Assembly (NCBI GenBank): GCA_021776135.1 | Contig: JAJFGL010000019.1 | Coordinates: 58,337-122,336, forward strand | Length of the DNA: 64,000 nucleotides | Origin: Kiloniellaceae bacterium | GTDB lineage: Bacteria; Pseudomonadota; Alphaproteobacteria; Kiloniellales; J153 | Direction of reading: 5' to 3' | Shown here: one piece after another, positions 15,837 to 26,077 of the stretch | Layout: every line of letters begins with the position of its first letter | How positions within the stretch are numbered: position 1 is the stretch's first letter | The notes under the pieces: model-generated | Told to the model about the DNA's origin: nothing | The model's input: only the letters and a program-made list of their open reading frames with translations | The model's database searches: none | Made by a program: the position numbers and the translations under genes

Positions 15837-17057
15837 ATGCACCGCGTTGCCGTTACCGGGCTAGGTGTCGTTTCCAGTATCGGAAACGACAAGCAGGAAG
15901 TGCTCGACTCGCTCAGAGAGGGGCGTTCCGGCGTACGTTTCTGCGAGACCTATGCCGAGATGGGGTTCCGCAGCCATATCCACGGCGATATCCAGATCGA
16001 CCTCGACTCCCTGGTCGACCGCAAGCTCCGCCGCTTCATGGGCGACGGCGCCGCCTACAATTATGTCGCCATGAAAGAAGCCATCGCCGATGCCGGCTTG
16101 GAAGAGAACGATGTCTCCAATGAGCGCAGCGGCCTGATCATGGGATCGGGCGGGCCCTCGACCTCCAATCAGGTCAAGGCCGCCGATATCGCGCGCGAGA
16201 AAAACCCTAAGCGCGTCGGCCCCTACATGGTGCCCCGTTGCATGTCGAGCACCAATTCGGCCAATCTTTCGACCGCGTTCAAGATCAAGGGCCTCAGCTA
16301 TTCAATCAGCTCCGCCTGTTCGACCAGCGCCCATTGCATCGGCAATGGCTACGAACAGATTCAGATGGGCAAGCAGGACATTGTCTTCGCCGGTGGCGGG
16401 GAGGAGGTTCATTGGAGTCTTTCGGTCCTGTTCGACGCCATGGGCGCCCTGTCCAGTAAGTACAACGACCGGCCGCAACAAGCCTCGCGTCCCTTCGATC
16501 TGAATCGCGACGGTTTTGTCATTTCCGGCGGCGCCGGGGTCGTGGTCTTGGAAGAGCTGAACCATGCGCGCGCGCGCGGTGCGAAAATCTATGCCGAACT
16601 GGCCGGTTATGGCGCGACTTCGGATGGGGTCGATATGGTCGCGCCTTCGGGCGAAGGCGGGGTGCGCTGCATGCGCCAGGCGCTTGCCACCCTGGGCAAT
16701 ACTAAGGTCGATTACATTAACGCCCACGGCACCTCGACCCCGGTGGGAGACATGGTGGAATTGCGCGGCGTCCGCGAAGTCTTCGGTGCGGATTTTCCAC
16801 CGATCGGTTCCACCAAGTCCTTGACCGGTCACGCCCAGGGCGCCGCCGGGGTGCATGAGGCGATCTATTCGCTGCTGATGCTCGAACACGGTTTCCTGGC
16901 CGCCTCCACCAACATCGAGGAGCTCGACCCCGAGGCCGGGGACGCGCCGGTGTTACGCGAACGGGTCGATAACGCGGAGCTGAATTGCGTTTTATCCAAC
17001 AGCTTCGGCTTCGGCGGCACCAATGCGTCGCTGGCCTTTACGCGCTATGAAGCTTAG
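15837..17057 (+). CDS. fabB: Beta-ketoacyl-ACP synthase I
   Basis: A 406-residue condensing enzyme that elongates unsaturated acyl-ACPs with malonyl-ACP. The Cys-His-His triad is seen in [12 protein letters not shown] (Cys about 161), [11 protein letters not shown] and [12 protein letters not shown], followed by the glycine-rich [11 protein letters not shown]. It lies 25 bases after fabA with an AAGGAG ribosome-binding site. FabA and FabB together form the anaerobic unsaturated fatty-acid pathway. Confidence 0.96.
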   Translation: MHRVAVTGLGVVSSIGNDKQEVLDSLREGRSGVRFCETYAEMGFRSHIHGDIQIDLDSLVDRKLRRFMGDGAAYNYVAMKEAIADAGLEENDVSNERSGLIMGSGGPSTSNQVKAADIAREKNPKRVGPYMVPRCMSSTNSANLSTAFKIKGLSYSISSACSTSAHCIGNGYEQIQMGKQDIVFAGGGEEVHWSLSVLFDAMGALSSKYNDRPQQASRPFDLNRDGFVISGGAGVVVLEELNHARARGAKIYAELAGYGATSDGVDMVAPSGEGGVRCMRQALATLGNTKVDYINAHGTSTPVGDMVELRGVREVFGADFPPIGSTKSLTGHAQGAAGVHEAIYSLLMLEHGFLAASTNIEELDPEAGDAPVLRERVDNAELNCVLSNSFGFGGTNASLAFTRYEA

Positions 17058-17088
17058 GGCCGTGGCGCAGGGCATGACGGGGGACGGG

Positions 17089-17898
17089 ATGCAAAACGGC
17101 CGCTTGATGGCTGGCAAGCGCGGCCTGATCATGGGCGTCGCCAATGATCGCTCGATCGCCTGGGGCATCGCCGAGCGGCTGCACGCCCAAGGCGCGGAAC
17201 TGGCCTTTACCTATCAGGGCGAGACCTTCGAGCGGCGGGTGCGGCCCTTGGCGCAATCCCATGGCTCCGATCTGGTTCTGCCCTGCGACGTCTCCAGCGA
17301 TTCGGACGTGGAATCGGTCATGGCCGCCCTCAAGGAAGCCTGGGGCAGCCTGGACTTCCTGGTTCACGCGGTCGCCTATTCGGACAAGGACCAACTCAAG
17401 GGCCAATACCTGAATACGACCCGCGGCAATTTCGCCAAGACCTTGGCCGTCTCCTGCTATTCCTTCACCGCCTTGGCGCGCCACGCCAGCGCGCTCATGA
17501 CGGATGGCGGCAGCTTGATTACGCTGACCTATCTGGGCGCGGAGCGGGTCACGCCGAATTACAACGTCATGGGCGTCGCCAAGGCGGCCTTGGAAACCAG
17601 CGTGCGCTACCTGGCCGCCGACCTGGGCAGCGCGGGCATACGGGTGAACGCGATTTCGGCGGGGCCCATGCGCACCCTGGCCGGTTCCGCCATCGCCGAT
17701 GCGCGCTTCGTCTATCGCTGGAGCGAAACCCACGCACCCCTGGCGCGCAACGTCACGCTGGAAGAAGTCGGCTCGGCCGGTCTCTACCTGCTGTCCGACT
17801 TATCCGCCGGCGTGACCGGCGAGACGCTTTATGTCGATGGCGGCTACAACACCATCGGCATCCCCTCGCCGCGGCGTATGAACGCCCGGAAAGACTAA
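17089..17898 (+). CDS. fabI: Enoyl-ACP reductase (NADH)
   Basis: FabI reduces trans-2-enoyl-ACP in the last step of each elongation round. The 269-residue protein has the family opening GLMAGKRGLIMGVAND-type sequence (here LMAGKRGLIMGVANDRSIAWG) and the FabI active site YNVMGVAK (Tyr-x6-Lys) after TYLGAERVTPN. The ATG at 17089 is chosen because GGGGGACGGG precedes it and the length fits; the in-frame start at 17023 would overlap fabB. FabI is the target of triclosan-type inhibitors. It ends convergently with the GDPD gene, overlapping by four bases. Confidence 0.95.
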   Translation: MQNGRLMAGKRGLIMGVANDRSIAWGIAERLHAQGAELAFTYQGETFERRVRPLAQSHGSDLVLPCDVSSDSDVESVMAALKEAWGSLDFLVHAVAYSDKDQLKGQYLNTTRGNFAKTLAVSCYSFTALARHASALMTDGGSLITLTYLGAERVTPNYNVMGVAKAALETSVRYLAADLGSAGIRVNAISAGPMRTLAGSAIADARFVYRWSETHAPLARNVTLEEVGSAGLYLLSDLSAGVTGETLYVDGGYNTIGIPSPRRMNARKD

Positions 17899-18626
17899 AG
17901 TCCGGCGGCGATCTTTCCCGGAACATCGGTGATGATGCAATCCACGCCGCGCGCGATCAGGCGCTTGGCGTGCGCGGGGTCATTGACCGTGAAGGCGGCC
18001 AGGCCATAACCGGCATCTTTGATATCCCTGGCCACGCGCGCGGAAAGCCAGCGTCCGCCAATGTGGATCGTGCTGCATTTCAGCGTCTTGGCGGCGGCGC
18101 GCCAATCGCGGTGCGGGCGGCGCATGAGAAAGGCGCGCGGCACCTTCGGGGCCAGATCGCGCGCGACCGCCAGGCCTTCCCGGTCAAAGGCGCAGATCAA
18201 GGCGGGAATCCGTTCTAGCGGCCAAAATCCAGCCATGACCTCCGCCACCGCGCGGCCGGTCGGCACGGCCTTGCCCCGGCTCGGCTTGATCTCGACATTG
18301 GGGGAGAGGCCGCGATCCAAGAGAAACCTGAGCGCCTCTTCGAGGGTTGGGATCGGTTCCCCGGCGAATTCCGGGGCGAACCAGGCGCCGGCCTCAAGCT
18401 TGCGCAAGTCCGCTAGCGGCGTATCCGCCATGAGGGCGTCGCACCCTGTGGTGCGCTTCAGGCTGTCGTCGTGAAACAGGACCGGAACCCCGTCGCCGCT
18501 TAGCATGACGTCGAATTCTATCCACTGCATGCCCTGTTCGGCCGCGATACGCAGACCGGCGAGGGTGTTTTCCGGGGCGACGCCGGCGGCGCCGCGGTGT
18601 CCCATGATACGTGGCAGTTGGAACAT
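17895..18626 (-). CDS. Glycerophosphodiester phosphodiesterase
   Basis: A 243-residue GDPD TIM barrel, probably cytoplasmic (UgpQ-like) since no signal peptide is seen. It hydrolyses glycerophosphodiesters to sn-glycerol 3-phosphate and an alcohol. Key motifs: GHRGAAGVAPENTLAG at the N-terminus with the first catalytic His, IEFDVMLSGDGVPVLFHDD with the metal-binding Glu and Asp and the second His, and NVEIKPSRGK. It lies about 100 bases downstream of pnp, from which a terminator separates it. Confidence 0.92.
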   Translation of the reverse strand: MFQLPRIMGHRGAAGVAPENTLAGLRIAAEQGMQWIEFDVMLSGDGVPVLFHDDSLKRTTGCDALMADTPLADLRKLEAGAWFAPEFAGEPIPTLEEALRFLLDRGLSPNVEIKPSRGKAVPTGRAVAEVMAGFWPLERIPALICAFDREGLAVARDLAPKVPRAFLMRRPHRDWRAAAKTLKCSTIHIGGRWLSARVARDIKDAGYGLAAFTVNDPAHAKRLIARGVDCIITDVPGKIAAGL

Positions 18627-18660
18627 GGCTGGCCTTGCTTCCCGTGACTTATCGGCGCGG

Positions 18661-18699
18661 GCAAAAAACTAGGGCGGACACGCTTAACGCATCCGCCCC
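18661..18699 (-). terminator. Intrinsic terminator after pnp
   Basis: On the minus strand GGGCGGA (18692-18698) pairs with TCCGCCC (18672-18678) around a 13-base loop and is followed by T6 (18663-18668). It lies 30 bases beyond the pnp stop, ending the long rimP-to-pnp transcript. Confidence 0.8.
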
Positions 18700-18727
18700 T
18701 GCTAGATCCGATTGACCGCACGTCCTT

Positions 18728-20848
18728 TTAGCTGGCTTTAGCGGCCGCTTCCAGGTCTTCGCCGGTCTGTTGGTTGACCCGCTTCATGGACAACTTGACC
18801 TTGCCGCGATCGTCCAGCCCGATAACCTTGACGTGGACCATGTCGCCTTCCTTGACCACGTCGCCGGTTTGCCCGACCCGTTCGGACGCCAGTTCGCTGA
18901 TGTGGACCAGGCCGTCGCGCGGGCCCAGGAAATTGACGAAGGCGCCGAAGTCCATGACCTTCACGACCTTGCCTTTGTAAACCACGCCGACCTCCGGCTC
19001 CGCGGTAATGGAACGGATCCAATCGATCGCCGCTTGGCCTTGGGATTGATCGACCGCCGCCACCTTGATGGTGCCGTCGTCCTCGATATCGATCTTGGCG
19101 CCCGTGGTCTCGCAAATTTCGCGGATCACCTTGCCGCCGGTGCCGATGACCTCGCGGATTTTATCCTTGTTGATCTTAATGATCGTGATGCGCGGCGCGG
19201 TGTCGGAAACATCCTCGCGCGCCCCGGTGAGAGCCTTGGACATCTCATTGAGGATATGAAGCCGCCCGTCGCGCGCCTGCTTCAAGGCGATCCCCATGAT
19301 CTCCTGAGTGATCGAGGTGATCTTGATGTCCATTTGAAGCGAGGTAATTCCGGCCTCGGAGCCGGCGACCTTGAAGTCCATGTCGCCCAGGTGATCTTCG
19401 TCGCCCAGTATGTCCGACAGGACGGCGAAGTCGTCGCCTTCCTTGATCAACCCCATGGCGATACCCGCCACCGGCCGCTTGAGCGGCACGCCCGCATCCA
19501 TGAGCGAAAGGGACGATCCGCACACCGTGGCCATGGAGGACGAGCCGTTGGATTCGGTGATCTCGGAAACAATGCGCAGGGTATAGGGGAAGTCTTCCTT
19601 GGCCGGCAGCAGCGGCCGTATGGCGCGCCAAGCGAGCTTACCGTGGCCAATTTCGCGCCGGCCCGGGGAACGCATGAAGCTGGCTTCGCCCACCGAATAG
19701 GGCGGGAAGTTATAGTGCAGCATGAAATTCTCGCGGTACTCGCCGTCCAGGGCGTCGACGATCTGCTCGTCTTGGCCGGTGCCCAGGGTGGTGGTGACCA
19801 GGGCCTGGGTCTCGCCGCGGGTAAAGAGCGCCGATCCATGTGTCAAGGGCAGAACCCCGACCTGGCTTTCGATTTGCCGGACATCGGAGGTCGTGCGGCC
19901 GTCGATGCGCTGGCCGGTCTTGAGGATATTGCCGCGCACGATATCGCTCTCCAGGGACTTCAGAACCCCAGGCGCGACTGCCAGCTCGGCGTCGTTAGTG
20001 GCCAGGGCGCTAAGCCCGGCTTCCTTGGCCGCGCCGACCTTTTCCTGGCGCAGCATTTTGTCCGGCTCCTGGTAAGCCTCGGCCAGTTGCGCCCCGATCT
20101 GGGCGCTGAGCTTCTCGCGCACGATGGCGACCTCGGGGGCCGGTTCCGGCACGATCCAGGGCGTCTTGGCGGCGCTTTCGGCGAGATCGATAATCGCATC
20201 GATCACCGGCTTCATGCCCGCGTGGCCGAAGGCGACAGCGCCGAGCATGATCTCCTCGCTCAACTCCTTAGCTTCGGATTCGACCATGAGAACGCCGTCC
20301 TGGGTGCCGGCCAGCATCAACTCAAGCTCGGACTCCGCCAGCTCTTCCGTGGTCGGGTTCAAGATGTAGGCGCCGTCCTTGTAGCCGACCCGGCAGCCGC
20401 CGATGGGGCCCAGAAACGGCAGACCCGAAATGGTCAGCGCGGCCGAGGCCCCGACCATGGCGACCACGTCGGGGTCGTTCTCCAGATCGTGGCTGAGGAC
20501 CGTGCAGATGACCTGGGTCTCGTTCTTGTAGCCCTTGGCGAACAGGGGCCGGATCGGACGGTCTATCAGACGCGAAGTGAGCGTTTCCTTCTCGTTCGGC
20601 CGCCCTTCACGCTTGAAGAAACCGCCGGGGATCTTGCCGGTGGCGAAGGTTTTTTCCTGGTAGTTGACGGTCAGGGGAAAGAAATCGATCCCCCTCTTGG
20701 GCTGTCTTTGCCCGACCGCCGTGCACAGCACCACGGTGGCGCCATAGGTGACCAGCACCGCGCCATCGGCCTGGCGGGCGATGCGCCCGGTCTCGAAGGT
20801 GAGCTTGCGCCCGCCCCAATCCAATTCTTTCTTAATAACGTCGAACAT
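18728..20848 (-). CDS. pnp: Polynucleotide phosphorylase
   Basis: A 3'-to-5' phosphorolytic exoribonuclease of the RNA degradosome. The 706-residue protein has two RNase PH cores (the first starting [21 protein letters not shown], the second around [25 protein letters not shown]), a KH domain ([14 protein letters not shown]) and a C-terminal S1 domain ([15 protein letters not shown], then GLVHISEL). The ATG at 20848 is preferred to one at 20881. A structured 227-base leader separates it from rpsO, the usual partner gene. Confidence 0.97.
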   Translation of the reverse strand: MFDVIKKELDWGGRKLTFETGRIARQADGAVLVTYGATVVLCTAVGQRQPKRGIDFFPLTVNYQEKTFATGKIPGGFFKREGRPNEKETLTSRLIDRPIRPLFAKGYKNETQVICTVLSHDLENDPDVVAMVGASAALTISGLPFLGPIGGCRVGYKDGAYILNPTTEELAESELELMLAGTQDGVLMVESEAKELSEEIMLGAVAFGHAGMKPVIDAIIDLAESAAKTPWIVPEPAPEVAIVREKLSAQIGAQLAEAYQEPDKMLRQEKVGAAKEAGLSALATNDAELAVAPGVLKSLESDIVRGNILKTGQRIDGRTTSDVRQIESQVGVLPLTHGSALFTRGETQALVTTTLGTGQDEQIVDALDGEYRENFMLHYNFPPYSVGEASFMRSPGRREIGHGKLAWRAIRPLLPAKEDFPYTLRIVSEITESNGSSSMATVCGSSLSLMDAGVPLKRPVAGIAMGLIKEGDDFAVLSDILGDEDHLGDMDFKVAGSEAGITSLQMDIKITSITQEIMGIALKQARDGRLHILNEMSKALTGAREDVSDTAPRITIIKINKDKIREVIGTGGKVIREICETTGAKIDIEDDGTIKVAAVDQSQGQAAIDWIRSITAEPEVGVVYKGKVVKVMDFGAFVNFLGPRDGLVHISELASERVGQTGDVVKEGDMVHVKVIGLDDRGKVKLSMKRVNQQTGEDLEAAAKAS

Positions 20849-20941
20849 TATCCGTTCGTCCTTCCAACATGTGGCCGGCAAATAAGAGCCGGACCCGCGT
20901 AAGAAGCGCTATCGCGCTGCTTGCGACGGCCCGGCCTGATG

Positions 20942-20992
20942 GATGCCGCCCCGGCCAGTCGGCGGCATCGTGTTTTTTGAGACAATCTCAAA
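20942..20992 (-). promoter_or_regulatory. Hairpins in the rpsO-pnp spacer
   Basis: Two perfect stems lie between rpsO and pnp: GATGCCGCC/GGCGGCATC (20942-20950 with 20961-20969, 10-base loop) and TTTGAGA-CAA-TCTCAAA (20976-20992). In enterobacteria a spacer hairpin here is cut by RNase III and mediates pnp autocontrol; a similar role is possible. On the plus strand the larger stem precedes a T6 run and would look like a terminator for antisense transcription. Confidence 0.5.
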
Positions 20993-21075
20993 CTTGGCCC
21001 TTGCGGCACACGCCAAGCACTCGAGGCCTTGCGGCATCGGAACAGGCGCGCTGCGCGCGACGGGCACATACTTCC

Positions 21076-21345
21076 TCAGCGGCGCAGGCCCAGGCGTTGA
21101 ATCAAGCCCGCATAACGGGTGTTGTCCTTACCCTTGACGTAATCGAGCATGCGGCGCCGCTGTCCAACCATGACCAGCAGGCCGCGGCGGGAATGGAAAT
21201 CTTTTTTGTGGGTTTGCAGGTGTTCGGTGAGGTTCTTGATCCGTTCAGTCAGAACCGCGACCTGGACTTCCGGCGACCCGGTATCACCCTCGTGAAGCGC
21301 ATACTCACCCATGAGCGCGCCTTTGCGTTCGGCTGTTATCGACAT
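21076..21345 (-). CDS. rpsO: 30S ribosomal protein S15
   Basis: The 89-residue S15 binds the central domain of 16S rRNA. Diagnostic sequence: [26 protein letters not shown]..., the [25 protein letters not shown] helix pair and [12 protein letters not shown] near the end. The start at 21345 follows GGAG; a longer frame to 21465 runs into truB. Located between truB (22-base gap) and pnp, its standard neighbours. Confidence 0.97.
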   Translation of the reverse strand: MSITAERKGALMGEYALHEGDTGSPEVQVAVLTERIKNLTEHLQTHKKDFHSRRGLLVMVGQRRRMLDYVKGKDNTRYAGLIQRLGLRR

Positions 21346-21367
21346 CGTAACTCCATCGACTAGAAGA

Positions 21368-22309
21368 TTAAACGTTAAGGACCCGTACCGGGTGAATATC
21401 GCCTGCGTCGTACCGCGCCAGCGCCACGGGTTTACCCCCGGACGTGGCGAAGACGATCGCGCCATTGGTGAAATCGCGTATGCGTTCCCGATTGGCCCGG
21501 GCCAGCATGGATACCGCTTGCCCGCATCGCAGTGAATTCGCCTCGGTTTCCGTCAAGGTTAGGGCCGGGATGTCGTCCAGCGCCGCCTCGATCGGAAGCA
21601 CGGCTCCCGAATCGGCGGCACTATGCCCGAGAGCCTCAAGAGACTCCAGGGAAATCGCATCGGCCTCGCTAAAGGGCCCGACGGCGCTTCGGCGCAGGGC
21701 CACCACATGGGCGCAGGTGCCCAGGGCGCGGCCCAGATCGCGGGCCAGGGCCCTCATGTAGGCCCCTTTTCCACAGCGCGCCAGGAAACAAGAGAAATCG
21801 GGGCCGGCATGAGGCGGCCCCGGATTTTCCAGCAATTTCAGGTCCGTAATCAGAACCTGGCGGGAATCGAGCACGAAATCCTCGGCCGCGCGGGCCCGGT
21901 CGTAGGCCCTTTTCCCAGCCACCTTGATGGCCGAAAATATGGGCGGCGTTTGTTCGATTCGGCCCAGGAAGCGGGGCAGGACGGCATGGATTTCGGCCTC
22001 GCCGGGCCTTTTGTCCGAGACTTCGATAACCTCGCCCTCGGCATCGTCGGTGGCCGTGGCCTGGCCCCAGCGCAAGGTGAAGCAATAGGTCTTAATCCCG
22101 TCCATGATATAGGGCACGGTCTTGGTCGCCTCGCCCATGGCGATGGGAAGCAAGCCGCTGGCCAAGGGATCCAGGGTGCCGCCGTGGCCGACTTTGCGGG
22201 GCTGAAACGCCCGCCGGACCCGGCCCACGACCTGGGTCGAGGTCAGGCCGAGCGGCTTATCGATAACCACCCATCCGTTGATAGGGCGGCCTTTTTGCCT
22301 ACGTGCCAA
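21368..22309 (-). CDS. truB: tRNA pseudouridine(55) synthase
   Basis: TruB converts U55 of the tRNA T-loop to pseudouridine. The 313-residue protein shows [18 protein letters not shown], the catalytic Asp motif [15 protein letters not shown], and [24 protein letters not shown]-terminal PUA-like extension reaches about residue 310. Its start overlaps the rbfA stop by 11 bases. Confidence 0.96.
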   Translation of the reverse strand: MARRQKGRPINGWVVIDKPLGLTSTQVVGRVRRAFQPRKVGHGGTLDPLASGLLPIAMGEATKTVPYIMDGIKTYCFTLRWGQATATDDAEGEVIEVSDKRPGEAEIHAVLPRFLGRIEQTPPIFSAIKVAGKRAYDRARAAEDFVLDSRQVLITDLKLLENPGPPHAGPDFSCFLARCGKGAYMRALARDLGRALGTCAHVVALRRSAVGPFSEADAISLESLEALGHSAADSGAVLPIEAALDDIPALTLTETEANSLRCGQAVSMLARANRERIRDFTNGAIVFATSGGKPVALARYDAGDIHPVRVLNV

Positions 22310-22736
22310 GATCGCTCTCCTGTTTCCCGGCTTCCGCTTGGCCGTTTTTTTCGGCGGTCAGATCCCGGCGCACGCGGGGGCGCGCCAAGATCTCGCCCAC
22401 ATGGCCTGCTTCGTCGAAGGAGCGGTCGGCCTCGAAAACCAGCCGCGGCACATGCCGCAAGGCCATCTCGCGCCCGACTTGACCGCGCAGGAAACCGGCG
22501 GCGCGGTTGAGCGCCCCGACCGCGGCCTCCATCCCACCGCCGCCGAGCGGCACCACAAAGGCCGTGGCGCTTTTCAAATCGGGGCTGACACGGACTTCGG
22601 TCAGGGTCAGGTTGACCCCGGTCAAAGCCGGGTCGCGCAGTTCGCCGCGCGCCAATACGGCCGCGATCACATGGCGCATCTCCTCGCCAACGCGCAGTTG
22701 GCGCTGACTGGGCGCTCGGGAAGGTCTTGGCGTCAT
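22299..22736 (-). CDS. rbfA: 30S ribosome-binding factor A
   Basis: RbfA is a KH-fold factor for 16S rRNA 5'-end maturation and cold adaptation. The 145-residue protein has SQRQLRVGEEMRHVIAAVLARGEL, LTGVNLTLTEVRVSPDLKSATAFVVPLGG and GREMALRHVPRLVFEAD, all typical. The charged C-terminal tail (about residues 120-145) is variable in the family. The ATG at 22736 is used; the extension to 22802 would overlap infB. It follows infB by 34 bases. Confidence 0.93.
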   Translation of the reverse strand: MTPRPSRAPSQRQLRVGEEMRHVIAAVLARGELRDPALTGVNLTLTEVRVSPDLKSATAFVVPLGGGGMEAAVGALNRAAGFLRGQVGREMALRHVPRLVFEADRSFDEAGHVGEILARPRVRRDLTAEKNGQAEAGKQESDLGT

Positions 22737-22770
22737 ATTGTAATCTTCACGGCCTGGCGCCGGCGGTACG

Positions 22771-25359
22771 CTAAAGCTCGCGCGCCACTTCCTCGATTTC
22801 ATAGCATTCGATACGGTCGCCGACCTTGATGTCGCCGTAGTTCTCGAAAGCCATGCCGCACTCGTAACCGTCCTTGACCTCGCGCACCTCGTCCTTGAAG
22901 CGGCGCAGGGTCTTCAGGGTTCCGTCGTGGATCACCACGTCATCGCGCAGCAGGCGGACCTTGGCCCCGCGCTTGACCATGCCTTCGGTAATCATGCAGC
23001 CCCCGACCTTGCCGACCTTGGTGATGTCGAAGATCTGCCGGATCTCGGCGTAGCCAAGGAAGTTTTCGCGCCGGGTCGGCGACAACATGCCGGATAGGGC
23101 CGCCTTCATGTCGTCAACAACGTTGTAGATGATCGAATAGTATTTGATATCGACGGCGTCGCGCTTGGCCAGCTCGCGGGCCTGGGCATTGGCGCGCACG
23201 TTGAAGCCGATAACGGTGGCCCCGGTCGCCCGTGCGAGGGTGATGTCGGATTCATTGATGCCGCCAACACCCGCGTGCAAAACCTGAATTTTGACCTCGT
23301 CGGTCCCCATCTTTTGCAAGCTGTTCACGATGGCTTCCAGGGAGCCATGGACATCCGATTTGATAACCACGGGAAGCTGGGCGGCTTCGCCTTCCTGAAT
23401 CTTGGCCATCATCTGTTCCAGCGACCCGCGCCCGCTGGCCGCTATTTCCTGATCGCGTTTGGAACTTTCGCGGAAATCCGCGATTTCTCTCGCGCGGGCA
23501 TCGTTTTCGACCACGCTCAGGGAATCGCCGGCCAGGGGCACGCCGTTGAGGCCCAAGACCTCGACCGGGACCGATGGCCCCGCCATCTCGATCATTTCGC
23601 CGCGGTCGTCGATTAAGGCCCGCACCCGGCCCCACTGGCTGCCGGCGACCAGGATATCGCCGACGCGCAGGGTGCCGCGCTGAACCAGCACGGTAGCGAC
23701 CGGTCCCCGGCCGCGCTCCAGCTTGGCCTCGATGATCGCCCCTTCGCCGGGCCGGTTGGGGTTGGCGGCCAGTTCGAGAACTTCGGCCTGCAGCAGGATC
23801 GCTTCCTCGAGCTTGTCGAGGTTTGTGCGTTGTATGGCCGAGACCTCGACGTTCAGAATATCGCCGCCCATCTCCTCGACCACCAGCTCGTGCTGCAGAA
23901 GCGCGTTTCTGACCTTATCCGGATCGGCGTCCGGCCGGTCCATCTTGTTGATGGCGACAATGATCGGCACCTTGGCCAGCTTGGCGTGATTAATCGCCTC
24001 GACCGTCTGCTCCATGATGCCGTCGTCCGCCGCCACCACCAGGACCACGATGTCGGTGACCGAGGCGCCGCGCAGGCGCATTTCCGTAAAGGCCGCATGG
24101 CCGGGCGTATCGATGAAGGTGATCTTCTGCCCGGATTTTAAGTTTACCTGGTAAGCGCCGATATGCTGGGTGATGCCGCCGGTCTCGTGCGCGGCCACGT
24201 CGGTTTCGCGCAGGGCGTCGAGCAGCGAAGTCTTGCCGTGATCGACGTGGCCCATGATGGTGACCACGGGCGCGCGCGGTTGTTTGTTGGTATCGTCGTC
24301 GGGCATGCCGCTAAGGCCGATCTCAACGTCGGCGGCGGCGACCCGCTTATGCTTATGGCCGAATTCCGTGACCACCAATTCCGCGGTATCGGCGTCGATA
24401 GTTTCGTTGATCGTCGCCATGACATCCATTTTCATAAGCGTCTTGACCACCTCCGCCCCGCGTTCCGCCATGCGGTTGGCCAATTCCTGCACCGTGATGG
24501 TTTCCGGAATCGTGACCTCGCGAATGACCCGTTGCGGCGGTTGATGCGCATGACGTGTTGGCGCCGCGGTGCGCATTTTCTCGCGTTGACGCCGCACCGA
24601 GGCAAGGGAGCGTTGACGGCCGTCGCCGCCCTCCAGGGCCTGTGAGATCGTCAGCTTACCCTGACGCCGGCGCGGCTCGTTGGGGGCGCGGCGCGGCGGT
24701 GGCACCTTGGCCCCAGGCACGACCTTACGTTTGGATCTGGCATCGGAGTCGCGATCGGAGGTTTTTACCTCGCGTTTCGGGACCGGCGCGTCGGGGTCCG
24801 CCCCAGGCAAGGGGGGCGGCATGGCCGGCGCCGCGGCAGGGGGCGTTGCCACGCCTTGCGCTTCGGCCAGCTTGCGCGCCGCTACTTCCGCCACCGAGCG
24901 GCGGGCGTCTTCCTCCGCTTCGCGCTTGGCTTCTTCCTCGGCAAGCACCGCGGCCTTGGCATCCGCTATGCGCCGCTCTTCCTCTTCGTGGCGCGAATGC
25001 TCGAGCGCCTGGGCGCGGGTCGCGCGTTCGCCCGCCGTCAGCTTGCGGGCTTCCGGCGTTGGCTCTACCGGCTCAACCGGCGGCTTGGGTGTGGAACCGA
25101 GCAGCTTTTCGGCCGCCTCGCGCGCCGCCGTAATCTCGGTCATGCGGCCGCTTTCGCCGCGCGCGAAGGTCCGCGAACGTTTCACCTCCACCGCGACCGC
25201 CTTGGAGCGGCCATGGCTGAAGCTTTGCCGGACCTGCCCGGACTCAACCGTTTTCTTAAGCTCGAGCTGACCTGGCCGGGACAGCTTCAGCGGCTTTCTC
25301 TGTTCTTTTTCTTTGCTTGTCGTCATATCCGAATCGGACCCGGTGGTTTCTGTGGTCAT
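22771..25359 (-). CDS. infB: Translation initiation factor IF-2
   Basis: The GTPase that brings initiator tRNA to the 30S subunit and drives subunit joining; 862 residues. A long charged, Ala/Lys/Arg-rich N-terminal region (about 1-290) carries the alphaproteobacterial IF2_assoc element ([12 protein letters not shown] near residue 25). The G domain shows GHVDHGKTS (about 367-375), DTPGHAAF and NKMD. Domains II to IV follow to the C-terminus ([14 protein letters not shown]). It starts within the stop of the YlxR gene (four-base overlap). Confidence 0.97.
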   Translation of the reverse strand: MTTETTGSDSDMTTSKEKEQRKPLKLSRPGQLELKKTVESGQVRQSFSHGRSKAVAVEVKRSRTFARGESGRMTEITAAREAAEKLLGSTPKPPVEPVEPTPEARKLTAGERATRAQALEHSRHEEEERRIADAKAAVLAEEEAKREAEEDARRSVAEVAARKLAEAQGVATPPAAAPAMPPPLPGADPDAPVPKREVKTSDRDSDARSKRKVVPGAKVPPPRRAPNEPRRRQGKLTISQALEGGDGRQRSLASVRRQREKMRTAAPTRHAHQPPQRVIREVTIPETITVQELANRMAERGAEVVKTLMKMDVMATINETIDADTAELVVTEFGHKHKRVAAADVEIGLSGMPDDDTNKQPRAPVVTIMGHVDHGKTSLLDALRETDVAAHETGGITQHIGAYQVNLKSGQKITFIDTPGHAAFTEMRLRGASVTDIVVLVVAADDGIMEQTVEAINHAKLAKVPIIVAINKMDRPDADPDKVRNALLQHELVVEEMGGDILNVEVSAIQRTNLDKLEEAILLQAEVLELAANPNRPGEGAIIEAKLERGRGPVATVLVQRGTLRVGDILVAGSQWGRVRALIDDRGEMIEMAGPSVPVEVLGLNGVPLAGDSLSVVENDARAREIADFRESSKRDQEIAASGRGSLEQMMAKIQEGEAAQLPVVIKSDVHGSLEAIVNSLQKMGTDEVKIQVLHAGVGGINESDITLARATGATVIGFNVRANAQARELAKRDAVDIKYYSIIYNVVDDMKAALSGMLSPTRRENFLGYAEIRQIFDITKVGKVGGCMITEGMVKRGAKVRLLRDDVVIHDGTLKTLRRFKDEVREVKDGYECGMAFENYGDIKVGDRIECYEIEEVAREL

Positions 25360-26051
25360 GTGCCTTCGCTCGCCCCCGTGGCCGCGCCGCGCAAACCCTC
25401 TAGGCGCGCCGCTTCATCGCAAAATCGCCGCGCCAGCTTGCCACGGCCCAGCACGACGTGGACAAAGGGCCGGTCGCCGAAAACCCGCTCCAAGTCTGCG
25501 GCCTCCAAGCATTCAACGGCAGGAACTGGAGGAACCCGCGCGCACGCCATTGTCCGTAACTTCCGGCGGCCGTCCTCGGCCGCGCCGCGCGCCTGTATAA
25601 GCACGCCTGCGGCGCCGCTGGAAATACGGGCCGCGACCTTTTCGAAGCCACCGACCGCCAAGCCGGCGCGGCGCGCCAAACCGAGCAATTCCATGCACCG
25701 CAGAACCAGCAGACGCTCCACCTGTTCGGCAAGGTCGGATGACGGACGCAACGGCGCCCGTGCGGCCCTGGCAAAAGCATTTCGCGCGCAAGCCGTATGT
25801 ATCACATCCCGGCGGGCCAACAACCATAAACCGCGCCCCGGCAGCTTCCCGGCCAAGTCGGGCACCACGCTTCCCCCGGGTCCGGCGGCAAAGCGGATCA
25901 GCTCATTCTTGGGCCGGATTTCACCCGTTACAATGCAGCGGCGATGGGACTTGGCGCCCGTGCCCGCATCGGCGGGGCGCGGCCCGGAATCGCGGCATTT
26001 ATCGCCGTGATCGCGCAAGTCCGATTCGCTCTGTGCCGCCAGGAGGCTCAT
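25356..26051 (-). CDS. YlxR/DUF448 RNA-binding protein with L7Ae-like domain
   Basis: A 231-residue fusion. The N-terminal DUF448 (YlxR) domain spans about residues 30-95 ([19 protein letters not shown]... [10 protein letters not shown]), and an L7Ae-like domain follows ([24 protein letters not shown], about 118-215). The nusA-ylxR-infB order is highly conserved. YlxR-type proteins bind RNA and have been linked to RNase P and transcriptional effects in other bacteria. Both neighbours overlap or abut, so it belongs to the nusA operon. Confidence 0.9.
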   Translation of the reverse strand: MSLLAAQSESDLRDHGDKCRDSGPRPADAGTGAKSHRRCIVTGEIRPKNELIRFAAGPGGSVVPDLAGKLPGRGLWLLARRDVIHTACARNAFARAARAPLRPSSDLAEQVERLLVLRCMELLGLARRAGLAVGGFEKVAARISSGAAGVLIQARGAAEDGRRKLRTMACARVPPVPAVECLEAADLERVFGDRPFVHVVLGRGKLARRFCDEAARLEGLRGAATGASEGT

Positions 26052-26077
26052 GATCGTTATCCGCTAGGCCCTAGGTT

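Noticed and set aside
18770..20902. 710-codon open frame on the plus strand
   Set aside because: It lies wholly antisense to pnp, and its translation is low-complexity His/Asp/Gly/Leu-rich without recognisable domains, as expected from high-GC antisense codon bias.
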